DNA of 64,000 bases from Artocarpus heterophyllus (GCA_025403435.1 CM046341.1:17503319-17567318); one strand, 5' to 3'; counted from the stretch's first letter, positions 21,340-32,111 are shown. Made by a program: numbers and translations. Notes: generated from the sequence alone by a model not told the origin.

Positions 21340-22017
21340 ATTAACCCAAACATGACCCATATATCAAACGTGTCAAAAGATATCAATCCCGACACGACTC
21401 GTTTAATAATCGTGTTAATCGTATCAACCCGTTAAACCTATTTAAATTTGTATATTGAATTAATAATTGAAATAACTATGACTTATTAAACATTATTAAG
21501 ACATATATAATAGATTTATTGACCACTTTATCAATTGTTTTTAGATTACCTATTGATTTAAAAATTCATAATATTCATATTTAATAAAAGTAAGTAGCGT
21601 TTTTTTGTGCACCATACAAATATTCTATTATATCATATATAATAGTTTCAAATTATATATGTAGTTAATTATATTATTTTTTGCCAATCGTATTAAAATA
21701 GTCAACTTTAACTCAATACATTTAATAATCGTATTAATTGTGTCAACTTGTTATTGACTTGAACCATTTATAGTTAATCCGCACCCTTTTAACTTTCGGT
21801 AGATTTCGTTTACACAGGCCCAAATCAATGCAACTAATTGTAAAATAAAAATATCACAATCATATAAATGGGATAAGTATTATTGTGGTTTATAATCATT
21901 ATGTTATGAAATCATTGCATAACCGAAAATACACAAACTTTTGATGATTATTAGGTATAAAGTTTGATATGTTATCAAGCACTGATCCCATGACTGGGTG
22001 AATCAATATGTGGACAT

Positions 22018-22338
22018 TCAAACCATCAATTGGGGTGGATCCGGAGGTGGTCTAAGGTTGGGCCCAGATGGATCAGAAGGCATTCCCCTGGGCTTCATGC
22101 TAAACCAAATTTGTTTGCCGTCAAAGAGGGGCGGATGGTCAGGAGTTGTTCCTCGGCTGGGCCCAGATGGAGGAATCGGGATTCCTTTAGGCCTTATGGT
22201 GAACCTTATTCTATTGTCGTTTACTGAGATTACTCTTCCGTCGGTGGAATAGGAGGAGGAGCCTAGAATTACAAGTATCATCAGCACAAATGCCATCCAA
22301 AACGACAGAGACTTTTTAGAATTATTTGCCATCCCCAT
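22018..22338 (-). CDS. IDA/PIP-like secreted peptide precursor, IDL-A unit 4
   Basis: Intact, 106 residues, with the signal peptide at residues 1-33. Motif 1 is PKGIPIPPSGPS, the most canonical form in the array and the closest to IDA/IDL ligands. Motif 2 is PRGMPSDPSGPN, clearly different from the PKGPPVPPSGPS of units 1 and 3, with several changes packed into about 45 bases, and the tail is PPPDPPQLMV. This copy lacks the MITE, so its promoter keeps the original spacing: a TATA-like ATTATAAAT near 22560 lies about 220 bp upstream of the start, against about 470 bp in unit 1. As the copy still joined to the original right flank, it is a good candidate for the ancestral regulatory state. Confidence 0.82.
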   Translation of the reverse strand: MGMANNSKKSLSFWMAFVLMILVILGSSSYSTDGRVISVNDNRIRFTIRPKGIPIPPSGPSRGTTPDHPPLFDGKQIWFSMKPRGMPSDPSGPNLRPPPDPPQLMV

Positions 22339-22356
22339 TTTTTTTTCTTTTTCTAT

Positions 22357-22365
22357 GGCCTTGGA
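22357..22365. other. Empty MITE target site in unit 4
   Basis: A single copy of GGCCTTGGA with no MITE, exactly as expected of an unoccupied site. The IDL-B promoter at 50877 onward also has no insertion here. Confidence 0.85.
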
Positions 22366-22420
22366 GAATGAGGATTTCTGGGCTCTCTAGCTCTTAAAAT
22401 AACAGTTTCCATGTCCATTA

Positions 22421-22558
22421 TTAGGAATGTAAATCTCTAATTAGGAAATAAATATTGGCCATTCAATTAGGAATGTAAATCTTTAATTAGGAAATAAATA
22501 TTGGCCATTCAATTAGGAATGTAAATCTTTAATTAGGAAATAAATATTGGCCATTCAA
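22421..22558. repeat. 46-bp minisatellite, 3 copies, unit 4
   Basis: Three tandem copies here, against two in the other units. The repeat lies between the IDL-A start and the TATA-like site. Confidence 0.9.
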
Positions 22559-22631
22559 TATTATAAATGGATCAGATTTGTTACTTCATTTAGTTATCTT
22601 AGTGATGTTTAAATCACAAAAAATTAATTAA

Positions 22632-22701
22632 GAGCATATTGTTAGCATAAAGGTCATCCAAAACCGCATTGACTTCTTACCATATAATTTTCCATAACCA
22701 T
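22632..22701 (-). pseudogene. IDL-B remnant at the true Gypsy-1 insertion site
   Basis: The minus strand starts ATGGTTATGGAAAATTATAT. It aligns to the IDL-A start (ATGGGGATGGCAAATAATTC) and on through AAGTC..TTTTGGATG, coding the signal-peptide core FWM-F. One base is missing or gained relative to IDL-A, so the frame is broken, and beyond about 22632 the sequence no longer matches. Gypsy-1 begins at 22705, with the target bases ATTTT overlapping the start codon. The matching promoter is found across the nest at 50877. Confidence 0.72.
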
Positions 22702-22704
22702 TTT
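22700..22704. other. Gypsy-1 target site duplication, left
   Basis: ATTTT, repeated at 50877-50881 directly after the right LTR of Gypsy-1. Confidence 0.85.
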
Positions 22705-23181
22705 TGTTGATGCTTACCGGAGTTCAGCGGCAGATCAACACCACATGCGGCTACGCACGATGGTCAGCGTTTTCCCTGCTCGTCTCTGCCTGATCGGATG
22801 GACCTGCTACAAGAGGAGGGACGCTTTGCGAGCAAGAAAAAGACAGGACAATCAATAGACAAGGGCTCTCCGATGCTCGAGGCAGGGGTTACTCGACAGA
22901 TAATGGGAACTTATTAGTTTGGAAAAAGCATGCATGCTGGATGCAACAAATGCACCCTATTTATAGGTTGCCACTTGGACCAGGTGTTAGGTAGGTTTTG
23001 CCCACGACCCGAGTATCACATCAAGGCCTATCAGGTGGTAGAGGACAAGTGTCGTGCTCTCTATCGGTGGATTGTTTTCCATCTGATGGCGAGTTGTCCG
23101 CCATCTGTTGGCCATGATGGTAGTAGCAGTCCATTTACAAGTGAAAAGAAATTGACCCGAGCTGGTGCTTGACCTGAGGAG

Positions 23182-23186
23182 GCAAC
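23182..23186. other. Copia-1 target site duplication, left
   Basis: GCAAC here and GCGAC in units 1-3, matching GCGAC at 40585-40589 beyond the right end of Copia-1. The one-base difference is a later mutation in unit 4. Confidence 0.82.
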
Positions 23187-24785
23187 TGTTTGGTTTTGTT
23201 GGATTTTGTGATTCAAAAAAGTAACGGAAAATTAAAATTAATTCCCACAAAACGCTCGCAAGATTCATGCAATTCGATTAGATTGATAGGAAAGTCGTAG
23301 AATCTTACTAGGATAACAAAAAGGGGGATCATTTTTAGAAGGAAGAGAGCGGGTTTACTCCGGTGACACCCTAACTCAAGCTTTTTGTATTCAAGATCGG
23401 ATTCAGATGTTGTTACTTAGAGCAACGCCTTCTGTAGGTATCCACACGAACTGACTCTCTCAAAAACGAATTGGTGTGCTAGCACTCTCTCCTTTGCATT
23501 AAATGACTCTTTCTAATTTTTAGGGTTTTTAATTTTCTCGCCTTTAGAATAATAGAACGCCTTCTTTCTTCTTAATTTAGCTAGAAACCCTGAAATAGAT
23601 ATATATATATATATCTATTGACTTCGAGAAAGAGTCAGTTTTTTACTAAGGTAAACTATAATTCGAATATGTTTCAAAGAATCTAGATAATTTCTGTAAT
23701 TCGAATGTGATTCAGAGAATCTAGATAATATCTATAATTTGAATATGATTCAAAGAATTTAGATAATGTCAGATTCAATGAACCTAGACTTATCTAGTAC
23801 ATTGAATCTGGATATTATCAAGTTTATTGAACCTAGACACAGTAAACCCAAAATTCATTTTTTATCTATTTTAAGTGTGCGACCCTATAGGTTTACATTA
23901 CATTAGTAGTGGGCTTGAAATTTCGTTTCTAGCCCACAAATTATAAGTGGCTTCTCGCAAGACATTATAATTACCCAAGTTATGTGAATGTCAATAATCC
24001 GACATAACCTAATCCACAATAAGTATTAAAGTCCTTTTATCTCTAGATACCTTGATTGAACATAAGGCATGGTTTCTGTTATCCTTATACTATTCAATCA
24101 TATTATTTCTCAATCTTAAGTAAACTGATATTGATAACCCTTATCAATTCATTCCAATATGGCCATACATTTTTCTTTAGTCTAACTTTTTAAGGGGCCC
24201 ATAGATATCTTTCTTATAATAAATGAGGGACAAATTCCTCCTTAATCACTCACATTCCTTACATGATTCACTCTATATCCAACAACAATCTATTCCATCA
24301 TCCTGTTAAAGATAATATTAGAATGTGTCAAAATATAGAACTTGTCATGTAGGAAATAATGGTGATTTCAGGTCAGAAGACTAGGATAATACTATTGTGA
24401 TGAGAATCACTTATGACAATTATCTATGCAGTACTCTCATAACAGTTCGATCCAATACACCATTTCTCAAATATGTATCTATGAGTTGACTTTGTATCTC
24501 ATACACATGATTTGTAAAACATAATCATCAATCAAACTTCATACTAGTCTTTATTCATTATTATCCCAATAATAATGACTAACTAGGGATAATTTAGAAT
24601 AGAATTCAATTTTCACCTAAGAGTTTTACTATCAAGTCACATACTTGATGACCTTAGGCAGAATTAACTATTCATGGAATTAGAATAAAAAACAATTATA
24701 AAAATCCCTCTTTATTAATAAAATGCAAATGTAACGAAGTCAAAATGTGGTTATTACATAATTGGCCTAGGGCACATCACTTATA
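23187..24785 (-). repeat. Copia-1 3' LTR (1599 bp)
   Basis: Plus-strand ends are TGTTTGGTTTTG and CATCACTTATA, the latter a mutated form of the CATCACTAACA seen at 40584. It contains a (TA)n tract near 23600 and the 38-bp tandem repeat near 23655-23770. Its first 862 bp are what was multiplied in the tandem array. Confidence 0.88.
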
Positions 24786-24800
24786 GTCTCCCACTTGCAC
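24786..24800 (-). other. Polypurine tract of Copia-1
   Basis: The minus strand reads GTGCAAGTGGGAGAC directly before the 3' LTR, a form common in plant copia elements. Confidence 0.8.
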
Positions 24801-25914
24801 TAGGCCCAATCAATATTGTATCTAATACCCATTGACCTAGTATGACTCTCATGCTTAGGCTGTGGAAGAAGCTTAGTGAGTGGATCAGTAACATTGTCAT
24901 TTGTAGGTACTCTGCTGGTTATGCTAAAGGCATATGAGACATTAGGTTGAGTATGTAACATTGCATACATGATAGATCCAATGGCTGAAGCATATGGAAT
25001 CTTATTCATGCAGTCTTGCTCATCCTGTGTCATTGGACACTGAGTCTTGCTGAGACTAATTCCATGTGACATTGGCAAGAATCCCCTATCGGAATCTTGC
25101 ATACTAAACTTATTCAATACCTTGTCAATGTATGTACTTTGACTTAGGCCAATAAGCCTTTTAGATCTATCCCTATAGATCTTGATGCCTAGAACATAGG
25201 CAGCTTCACCTAAGTCTTTCATTGAGAAACAATTCCCTAACCATGACTTAACATTTTGTAGAGCAGGGATATCATTTCCAGTGAGTAATATGTCATCAAC
25301 ATATAGCACTAGAAAGACTATTGCGCTCCCACTAACTTTCTTGTAAACACAAGGCTCATCTTCATTTTTAATGAAACCAAACTCTTTGATTGCTTCATCA
25401 AAACGAAGATTCCGACTCCGAGATGCTTGCTTCAATCCATAAATGGATCTTTGAAGCTTGCAAACCTTTCTAGAATTCTCAAGACTAACAAAACCCTCGG
25501 GTTGTGTCATATACACATCCTCAAGTAGGTTTCCATTAAGAAACTCTATTTTGACATCCATTTGCCAATCTCATAATCATGGTATGCAGCTATGGCGAGG
25601 AGAATCCAAATGGATTTAAGCATAGCAACTGGTGAAAAAGTTTCATCATTTTTTATACCATGTGTTTGCTTGAAACGTTTTACAACAAGTCTTGCCTTAA
25701 AGGTATGCACATTGCCATCCATGTCTGTTTTCCTTTTGAAAACCCAATTGCACCCAATAGTCTTTAAACCATCAGGTGGATCAATCAAAGTCCATACTTG
25801 ATTATCATACACGGATTGCATCTCCGACTTCATGGCTTCTAGCCATTTATCATAGTCAGGGCTATTCATGGCCTCTTGGTAGGATGTGGGCTCATTTTGA
25901 TCCACAATCATCAC
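24800..25914 (-). pseudogene. Copia-1 reverse transcriptase with RNase H deleted
   Basis: The frame 25546-25914 has the RT start region (CNWVFKRKTDMDGNVHTFKA). The frame 24800-25561 has DVKIEFLNGNLLEDVYMTQ and the catalytic YVDDILLTGND. After SYAFSITSR the protein jumps straight to VPTNDNVTDPLTKLLPQP, the usual extreme C-terminus, so roughly the whole RNase H domain is missing in frame. A frameshift near 25550 separates the two RT frames. Confidence 0.88.
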
Positions 25915-25956
25915 ATCATTATTATCAGTGAAGAGAAATCCATATCTCTTAGGGCT

Positions 25957-26730
25957 CTAACGTGTCCTACCAGACCTCTTCGGGCCTTGTGCTACTTGTG
26001 TAGGCTCAACAACTACTTGTTGATCAAGTTGAGATTCCACAGGTGGTTCAATGCTATTTTGTGGTTCTTGAATTTCTTCAAGTTGAACTTTACTCCCACT
26101 GGTTCCTTTATAAATGAATTCTCTTTCTAAAGAGACACCATTCCGAGCAACAAACACTTTGTTCTCAGAAGCATTGTAGAAGTAATATCCTTTAATTTCT
26201 TTAAGATATCCCACAAAAAGGCATTTGTCTGGTTTGGGTGCCAATTTATCTGAAATTTGACGCTTCACATAAGCCTTACATTCCCAAATTTAAGAAAAGA
26301 CAAACTAGGCGACCTCCTGGTACACATCTCATATGGTGTCTTTTGAACCGCCTTTGATGGAACTCTCTTCAGTATGAACGTAGCAATTTCTAGAGCATAG
26401 CTCCAAAAGCATATTGGAAGATCTGACTGACTCATCATAGATCGAACCATATCCAATAAAGTTTAATTTCTCCATTCAGACACACCATTCCAGTATGGTG
26501 TTCCTGGTGGAGTTAATTGTGAGACTATCCCATAATCTCTAAGATGATCAATGAATTCTTAGTTTAAGTATTCACTACCTAGATCTGATCGAAGTGCTTT
26601 AATACTTTTACCAAGTTGATTTTGTACTTCATTTTTGAAAATTTTGAAAATCTCAAAAGATTCAGATTTTTGTTTCATTAGATAGACATAGCCTATCTAC
26701 TGAAATCATCTATGAAAGTAATGAAGTACT
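25957..26730 (-). pseudogene. Copia-1 integrase core and C-terminal part
   Basis: Frames at 25957-26268 (C-terminal, with KPDKCLFVGYLKEIKGYYFY) and 26265-26456 (DMVRSMMSQSDLPICFW) belong to integrase. Between 26457 and 26730 the core continues with stops. The LRSD aspartate segment and a PGTP..NGVSE-like glutamate segment can be read, the latter with a tryptophan codon turned to stop. Confidence 0.8.
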
Positions 26731-27238
26731 AAAAATCTCCTCTAGTAGTGGAACTTAATGGTCCACATACATCAGAATGTACAAGGCCCAATAAGTTATT
26801 AGCCCTTTCACTATGTCCAGTAAAAGGTGTCTTAGTCATTTTGCCTAATAAATAAGACTCACATACTTCAAATGATTCAAAATCGAATGAATTCAAAAGC
26901 CCATGTCGATGGAGTTTTGAAATGCGTTTCTCATTTATATGGCCCAAACGACAGTGCCAAAGATAGGTAGGGTTTAAATCTTTAGATTTAAACTTCTTTG
27001 TGTTAACATTATAGATGGACTTTTCACTTTTGTTTTCAATGTTTAGAACATAAAGACCATTCGTTCGTGGAGCATATCCATAGAAAATGTTATCACGGTA
27101 AATGGAGCATTTATTATTCCTAATAATAAACTCAAAATTTTCCTTGTCCAAACAAGAAATAGAAATAATATTCCTACTCATAGCAGGTGCATAATAACAA
27201 TTTTCTAAACTTAAAATAAGTCCACTAGGCAAAGTCAA
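26729..27238 (-). pseudogene. Copia-1 GAG-pre-integrase and integrase start
   Basis: It contains YLWHCRLGHINEKRISKLHR and CESYLLGKMTKTPF (zinc-binding region), then LVHSDVCGPLSSTTRGDF with the first catalytic aspartate. It ends at a stop where the core should go on. Confidence 0.85.
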
Positions 27239-27255
27239 CTCATATGTTCCTATAG

Positions 27256-28310
27256 CTAATTTCTAGCTCGTAGAGCCACTTCGCCTTTAGCAAAGATTCT
27301 ACTCTTCTTAAGACCCTGCACATTAGTATAAATGTGAGATCTAGATCTAGTATCTAATGCCCAGGAATCAGAAGTAGACAAATTGACTTCTATAACATAA
27401 ATACCTGAAGGAGTAGTCGCACTACTCTTTTTCTTCTTCAGATCATCCAAATAGAGCTTGCAGTTTCTTTTCCAATGACCAGGCTCATTGCAGAAAAAGC
27501 ATACTCTCTCCTTTGGTGGTTTAGCCTTAGGTTCAGGATTGGGCTTAGGGTTAGGATTAGGCTTCTTAAAGTCCTTGGGAGCCTTATTCTTGCTCTTACC
27601 CTTTCCTTTCCTTTTCATACCTTTCCCTTTATTAACCATCAGAACATCTTTGGTATTCTTGATATTTTGTTCAGCAGTCTTAAGCATACCATGCAACTCA
27701 GAAATAGTCTTCTCCATATTATGCATGTTGTAGTTCATAACAAACCCATCAAGCATCTGGCAAAGATTGGAGAATGATATCAACAGCCAACTCTTGGCTA
27801 ATCTTAAGACCAAGTTTCTGCAAATGATCAAGATGACCCTTCATCTTCAGAACATGAGGACTTACTGAACCGCCAACAGTCAACTTGCACGAGAGTAATG
27901 CCTTTAAGGTGGAAAACCTCTCAATTCTAGCTTTCTCTTGGACATTTCCTAGAGATGTCAATTCCATTACTATGAGCATGAGATGTCAATTCTATCATGG
28001 TATAAGCCTCCATTCCATTAGTTGCTTCTGAAGCTCTGATTCCATGCTTCCAAGCATGAGGCAAGTGACATCAATAGAGTCATTGAGATGCTTACTATGA
28101 GCATCCTTTTGAGCTCTAGGAGCATTAACAGCTGGTTCATCAGGGATAGGTTGATCAAGGACATATTCCTTCCTCTCTTGCTTAAGAACAATTCTCAAGT
28201 TTCTGTACTAGTCAAGGAAGTTAGTCCCATTGAGCTTATCCTTCCTAAGGATCGTTCGCAGTGACAAGTTAGATGTGGTGTTTCATGCCATTATCTACAA
28301 CAAATATACA
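27256..28310 (-). pseudogene. Copia-1 gag and protease
   Basis: The gag N-terminus (27995-28198) has RIVLKQERKEYVLDQPIPDE, the middle is at 27749-27979, and the knuckle CFFCNEPGHWKRNC lies in 27256-27831 after a lysine/proline-rich stretch. The protease motif reads WALDTRSRSHI, with the essential DTG changed to DTR. The start codon ATGGCATGAAA near 28293 follows a TTGTTGTAG acceptor-like site but hits a stop within two codons. Frame breaks lie near 27980 and 27830. Confidence 0.85.
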
Positions 28311-28595
28311 AACAGAGTACTTAGCATTTTATTAAACAATTTTTAACGAGGCATAATTTAAATCCCACTAATTTTATCAAATTAATAACCCTCAATATTA
28401 ATTTGGCAATCACAACAATTGTAATTTTAGTGGGCCAAGATCCATATTTTACCTCACTTTAAGTAAGCTTTGGCTTATCACCAATTACATCTTATGTAAC
28501 TCTTGGATAAATATGGGATTTGACATCACAAGTCCTGGCAAATTAAAATCCCATCTAATGCCCTAGGTCCAAAACCATTTTGATAACCTAGTTAA
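28311..28595 (-). other. Copia-1 leader, part next to gag
   Basis: AT-rich untranslated leader between the gag start and the Copia-2 insertion. It continues at 37831-39010 on the far side of Copia-2. Nothing else is seen. Confidence 0.6.
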
Positions 28596-30626
28596 TGTCG
28601 GAAAAAGGGTGCGTAGCAGAATTTTAAAAATTTTACATTAGAGTAATTTCCAAAGCACAAGTTTGACACACTATATGCATAAATTAACCAGATCTTACTA
28701 ACCTTTGTGTGCCGAAGAACCCTCGCAAAACGTGAAGAGAAGTAACGTTCCAAAAGAGCCTCAACTAATTGGTTTTATTTGCTATTCTCAATCTACGATC
28801 GGAGTGAGTGTGGGCTCACATGTACAGCTCTTCCACCAGGTAACTCTCCTTCCAACCAATCGAGAGAACCCAAAGCAAGTGTTCATGATTTGTGAACAAA
28901 AGCTCTCAGAGAGTTTTCAGATTTTCACTAGCAGAGCATCACTCTTAATCTCTCAATTGATCTTAGAAACTCTTAAGACTTACTCCATTTATATAGAAAT
29001 TGGTCATGGGGTCAATCCTAATCAGATTAGGTCTCAAAAACTCGAAATAGAATCAAGTTTGGATCAATATTTGATAAGATCTGCGTGGAAATGCATGATC
29101 TTATCCTTCACTGATCGGTAGGCCGAACCACCTGATCGGTAGGCCGAACAGGCCCCATTGACAGGCCGAACACGTCCATCGGCAGGCCGAATTGTCGAAT
29201 AAGAATCTCATGAATATTTTATTTTTCACCCGAGATTCTATAGGATAAAGTCTCAGTTTTAATTCAAATAACCCAATAGAGAAGTTATCTGATCAAAACG
29301 ACTTTATCTAGATAATCTCTAAGAAAATAAAAAAATTTCCAATAATTCTATAGGTTTATCTTAATCTAATTTATCTAAAATTAAATCAATCGATAAACAG
29401 ACAAGAATTATCCGATCCCAATAATTCAACAAGTTTATCTTGAATCAATTTTATCACAAAATTAATTCAACTGATAAACAGACATGAATTATCTAATTCT
29501 TCTAAATTTTAACCAATTTAGTAAATCCGACATAAGTTACCAATTATTGGAAAAGCACGCTGTGTCGTTACAGGATGTTGTGAGCTAGCAAAGGGGACCA
29601 AATGGACCTATATAGTTCAAGCTCCTGATAATTACGAAACCCAATATCCCAGATATACATTTCATAATTATCAACTCCAACGCTACTCCACTAAAAGCTT
29701 GGAGCTACACTCTTGAACTATATAGAATTACGAAGCTCATATAGCTAAGTCTCCATGACATATAATAGTGTATCGTATCCCTATATGATAATCCATAATC
29801 GGCTTAAGGACAAGTTCTATCTTACCTTCCCAATTATTTTTATCTTACGTTCTATTATCTCACCATCAGAAAACTTACCATCCAAAGACAGTATACCATT
29901 CGATTACACCTATGTATCCAAATGGTTGAGCGCTCTAGTTTTTCAATTACAGGATAACGCATATAAGAGATATCATTACTTCTAAAGAGGAGCTATGGAT
30001 TCCATATCTATGAATAATAGGTCTACGCTATCAAGAGTCATGCCTCCAACGTATCAGCATGCATACCACTATTAAAATGTGGGTGTCACCCTTTGGTACA
30101 TCAAAAGTCACAAGCCAAGACAATGGGCCCACTATTCATCTCAGGATTAAGATACAACACAAATGATTGTCTAAAGTGAATTGATTTGCCGAGACAGAAT
30201 TATTAATCCAAATCAATTCACTTTATGTCCCAATCCAACACATTGTCACCTATGATAACGTGCCAATGTTTCTATTCACGGAGTCCACCACCGATGGTCA
30301 AGACAAACCATCTCTCAAAAGGGATATAGACAACATAACAATCTTTACATGAATAAAGCGCCCAAATTTATTCCCTCGATTGCGGATCTTATGATTTAGA
30401 CCATCACCTTAAGAATCGTGTCTTCCGCATAATCATCGTATCATATGCCCAATTCTTAATGTTTAGACTGACAGTCTCAGACTACTGTTTTTTTATCATA
30501 CATTCAACAAATACGAACATAAAGAGGACAAGATTTGGTATATAAATAATAAATAAATTATTTATTAATAAAAATGTCTTCAAAAACTTATTACATTTTT
30601 ACTCCTTAGGGCATACATGTCTAACA
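28596..30626 (-). repeat. Copia-2 3' LTR (2031 bp)
   Basis: Plus-strand ends are TGTCGGAAAAAGGG and ATGTCTAACA. It holds a cluster of GATCGGTAGGCCGAA-like words at 29105-29195. Frames inside it (28705-29121, 29755-29985) recur in the other LTR but have no domain, and are treated as by-products. Confidence 0.88.
29105..29195. repeat. GC-rich GGTAGGCCGA motif cluster in the Copia-2 LTR
   Basis: Four spaced copies of a CGGTAGGCCGAA or CGGCAGGCCGAA word. The 5' LTR has two decayed copies at the same place (about 36755-36800). Confidence 0.7.
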
Positions 30627-30641
30627 ATCTCCCACTTGCAC
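30627..30641 (-). other. Polypurine tract of Copia-2
   Basis: The minus strand reads GTGCAAGTGGGAGAT immediately before the LTR start TGTTAGACAT. Confidence 0.85.
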
Positions 30642-31282
30642 TAAGTGAGTAAATATGACAAATCTCGCGTCCCCATAGCTTCCACATGCTTCTCGAAGAC
30701 TCTCCCAGTAAGTGTCTTCGCAAATGGATCAGCTAAATTGTCCTCTGATGCGATTTTGTACACCGTGACATGCCCGTCCTCAATGAAGTCCTTTATTACA
30801 TGATATTTTCGATCAATATGCTTACTCTTTTTGTGAAATCTTGGTTCCTTAGCATTAGCTACCGCCACACTGTTATCACAATATAGTGATACCACCTTAT
30901 CCATACCAAGAACTATATCAAGATCCCCAAGGAACTTGCGGAGCCACACTGCTTCTTTCAAAGCATCACTAGCTGCCACATACTCGGCCTCCATCATTGA
31001 ATCCGAAGTGCAATCTTGCTTAGCACTTCTCCAACTGATGGCACCGCCGCCTAGAGTAAACACAAAACCTGAAGTCGATTTCCTAGAATCCAGACAGGAT
31101 TGAAAATCTGAGTCAGTATATCCTAGAGGAGTCAGGTCCTCACCTGAATATACAAGCATGTACCCTCGAGTCCTTCTTAGGTACTTGAAAATATGCTTTA
31201 CCGCAACCCAATGGTTTGGTCCTAGATCCGCCTGAAATCGACTTACAATCCCGACCGCATAACTAAATCCGGTCATGTGCAA
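30641..31282 (-). pseudogene. Copia-2 RNase H
   Basis: A 213-codon frame with GYTDSDFQSCLDSRKSTSGF, SMMEAEYVAASDALKEAVWL, LYCDNSVAVANAKEP and HKKSKHIDRKYHVIKDFIED, the ordered RNase H landmarks of copia elements, including the D-E-D residues. It ends just before the polypurine tract, as expected of the pol C-terminus. A frameshift near 31290 separates it from RT. Confidence 0.9.
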
Positions 31283-32111
31283 AGCATGGCATACATGAGA
31301 CTACCCACTGCCGAAGCATAAGGTGCCTTCTTCATGTATTCTCTTTCTTCATAAGACTTTGGAAAGTCTTTCTTAGAAAGGGTAATTCTAGACCTAGATG
31401 GTTGCCCACCTTTCTTGGAATCCTGCATTGCAAACCTCTCGAGAATTTTATCTATGTACCCGGCCTGGACAAAGCTATCATTTTGTTCTTTCTATCCCAA
31501 AAGATCTGGATACCAAGAACAAAATTAGCCTCACCCAAGTCCTTCATGTCAAACTGCTTGGTCAACCATAATTTGATCGATGACAACGCCCCAACATTAT
31601 TGCCAATTAGCAGAATGTCATCTACGTAGAGCAGTAGAAAAACCACTTTCCCATCCTTAATGTGTTTGTAAACACATGGTTCATCCACATTTTGTGAGAA
31701 CCCATAAGTCTTGATCACCTGATCAAATCTTATGTTCCAAGAACGAGAAGCCTGCTTAAGTCCATAAATTGACTTCAGTAGCTTACAAACCTTACCCTCT
31801 TGACCCATGACTTTGAACCCGTCTGGTTGTTCCATATAAATGGACTCATCAAGATGGCCATTCAGAAAAGCCATCTTGACATCTATTTGCCAAATCTCGT
31901 AGTCGAGAGCGACAGCTATGGACAAGAGAATCTTGATGGACTTAAGCATGGCTATAGGCAAAAAGGTTTCCTCATAATCGATTCCTTCCTTTTGCGTGTA
32001 ACCCTTAGCTACCAGTCTAGCCTTAAAGGTTTCGACCTTTCCATCCACTCCTCTTTTCCTCTTGTAGATCCACTGACACCCTATGGGTTTTACCCCTTCG
32101 GGAAGATCCAC
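31283..32111 (-). pseudogene. Copia-2 reverse transcriptase
   Basis: The frame 31452-32111 has GCQWIYKRKRGVDGKVETFK, DVKMAFLNGHLDESIYMEQ and LLYVDDILLIGNN, with the YVDD catalytic site intact. The stretch 31283-31451 continues the RT-RNase H connection in a shifted frame. A stop near 32112 cuts the N-terminal part, which continues in decayed frames to about 32300. Confidence 0.9.

Larger units (their letters stand above)
12431..24048. repeat. Four-unit head-to-tail tandem array, about 2.97 kb per unit
   Basis: Units are 12431-15404, 15405-18377, 18378-21339 and 21340-24048. Each holds, left to right: an AT-rich segment, one IDL-A peptide gene (minus), its promoter, a 46-bp minisatellite, a remnant of IDL-B, about 477 bp of the Gypsy-1 LTR and about 870 bp of the Copia-1 LTR. 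Junctions between units read CACTAGAT/ATCAACCC or close to it. Unit 4 runs on through the intact Copia-1 LTR, so it holds the original right side. The left side of unit 1 (before 12431) holds the original left side. Units are very similar, with scattered point changes, one MITE presence/absence and small repeat-length changes. Confidence 0.95.

Noticed and set aside
28705..29121. A 138-codon frame repeated at 36355-36737
   Set aside because: Both lie at the same place in the two LTRs of Copia-2, and the second copy has a different frame structure and end.
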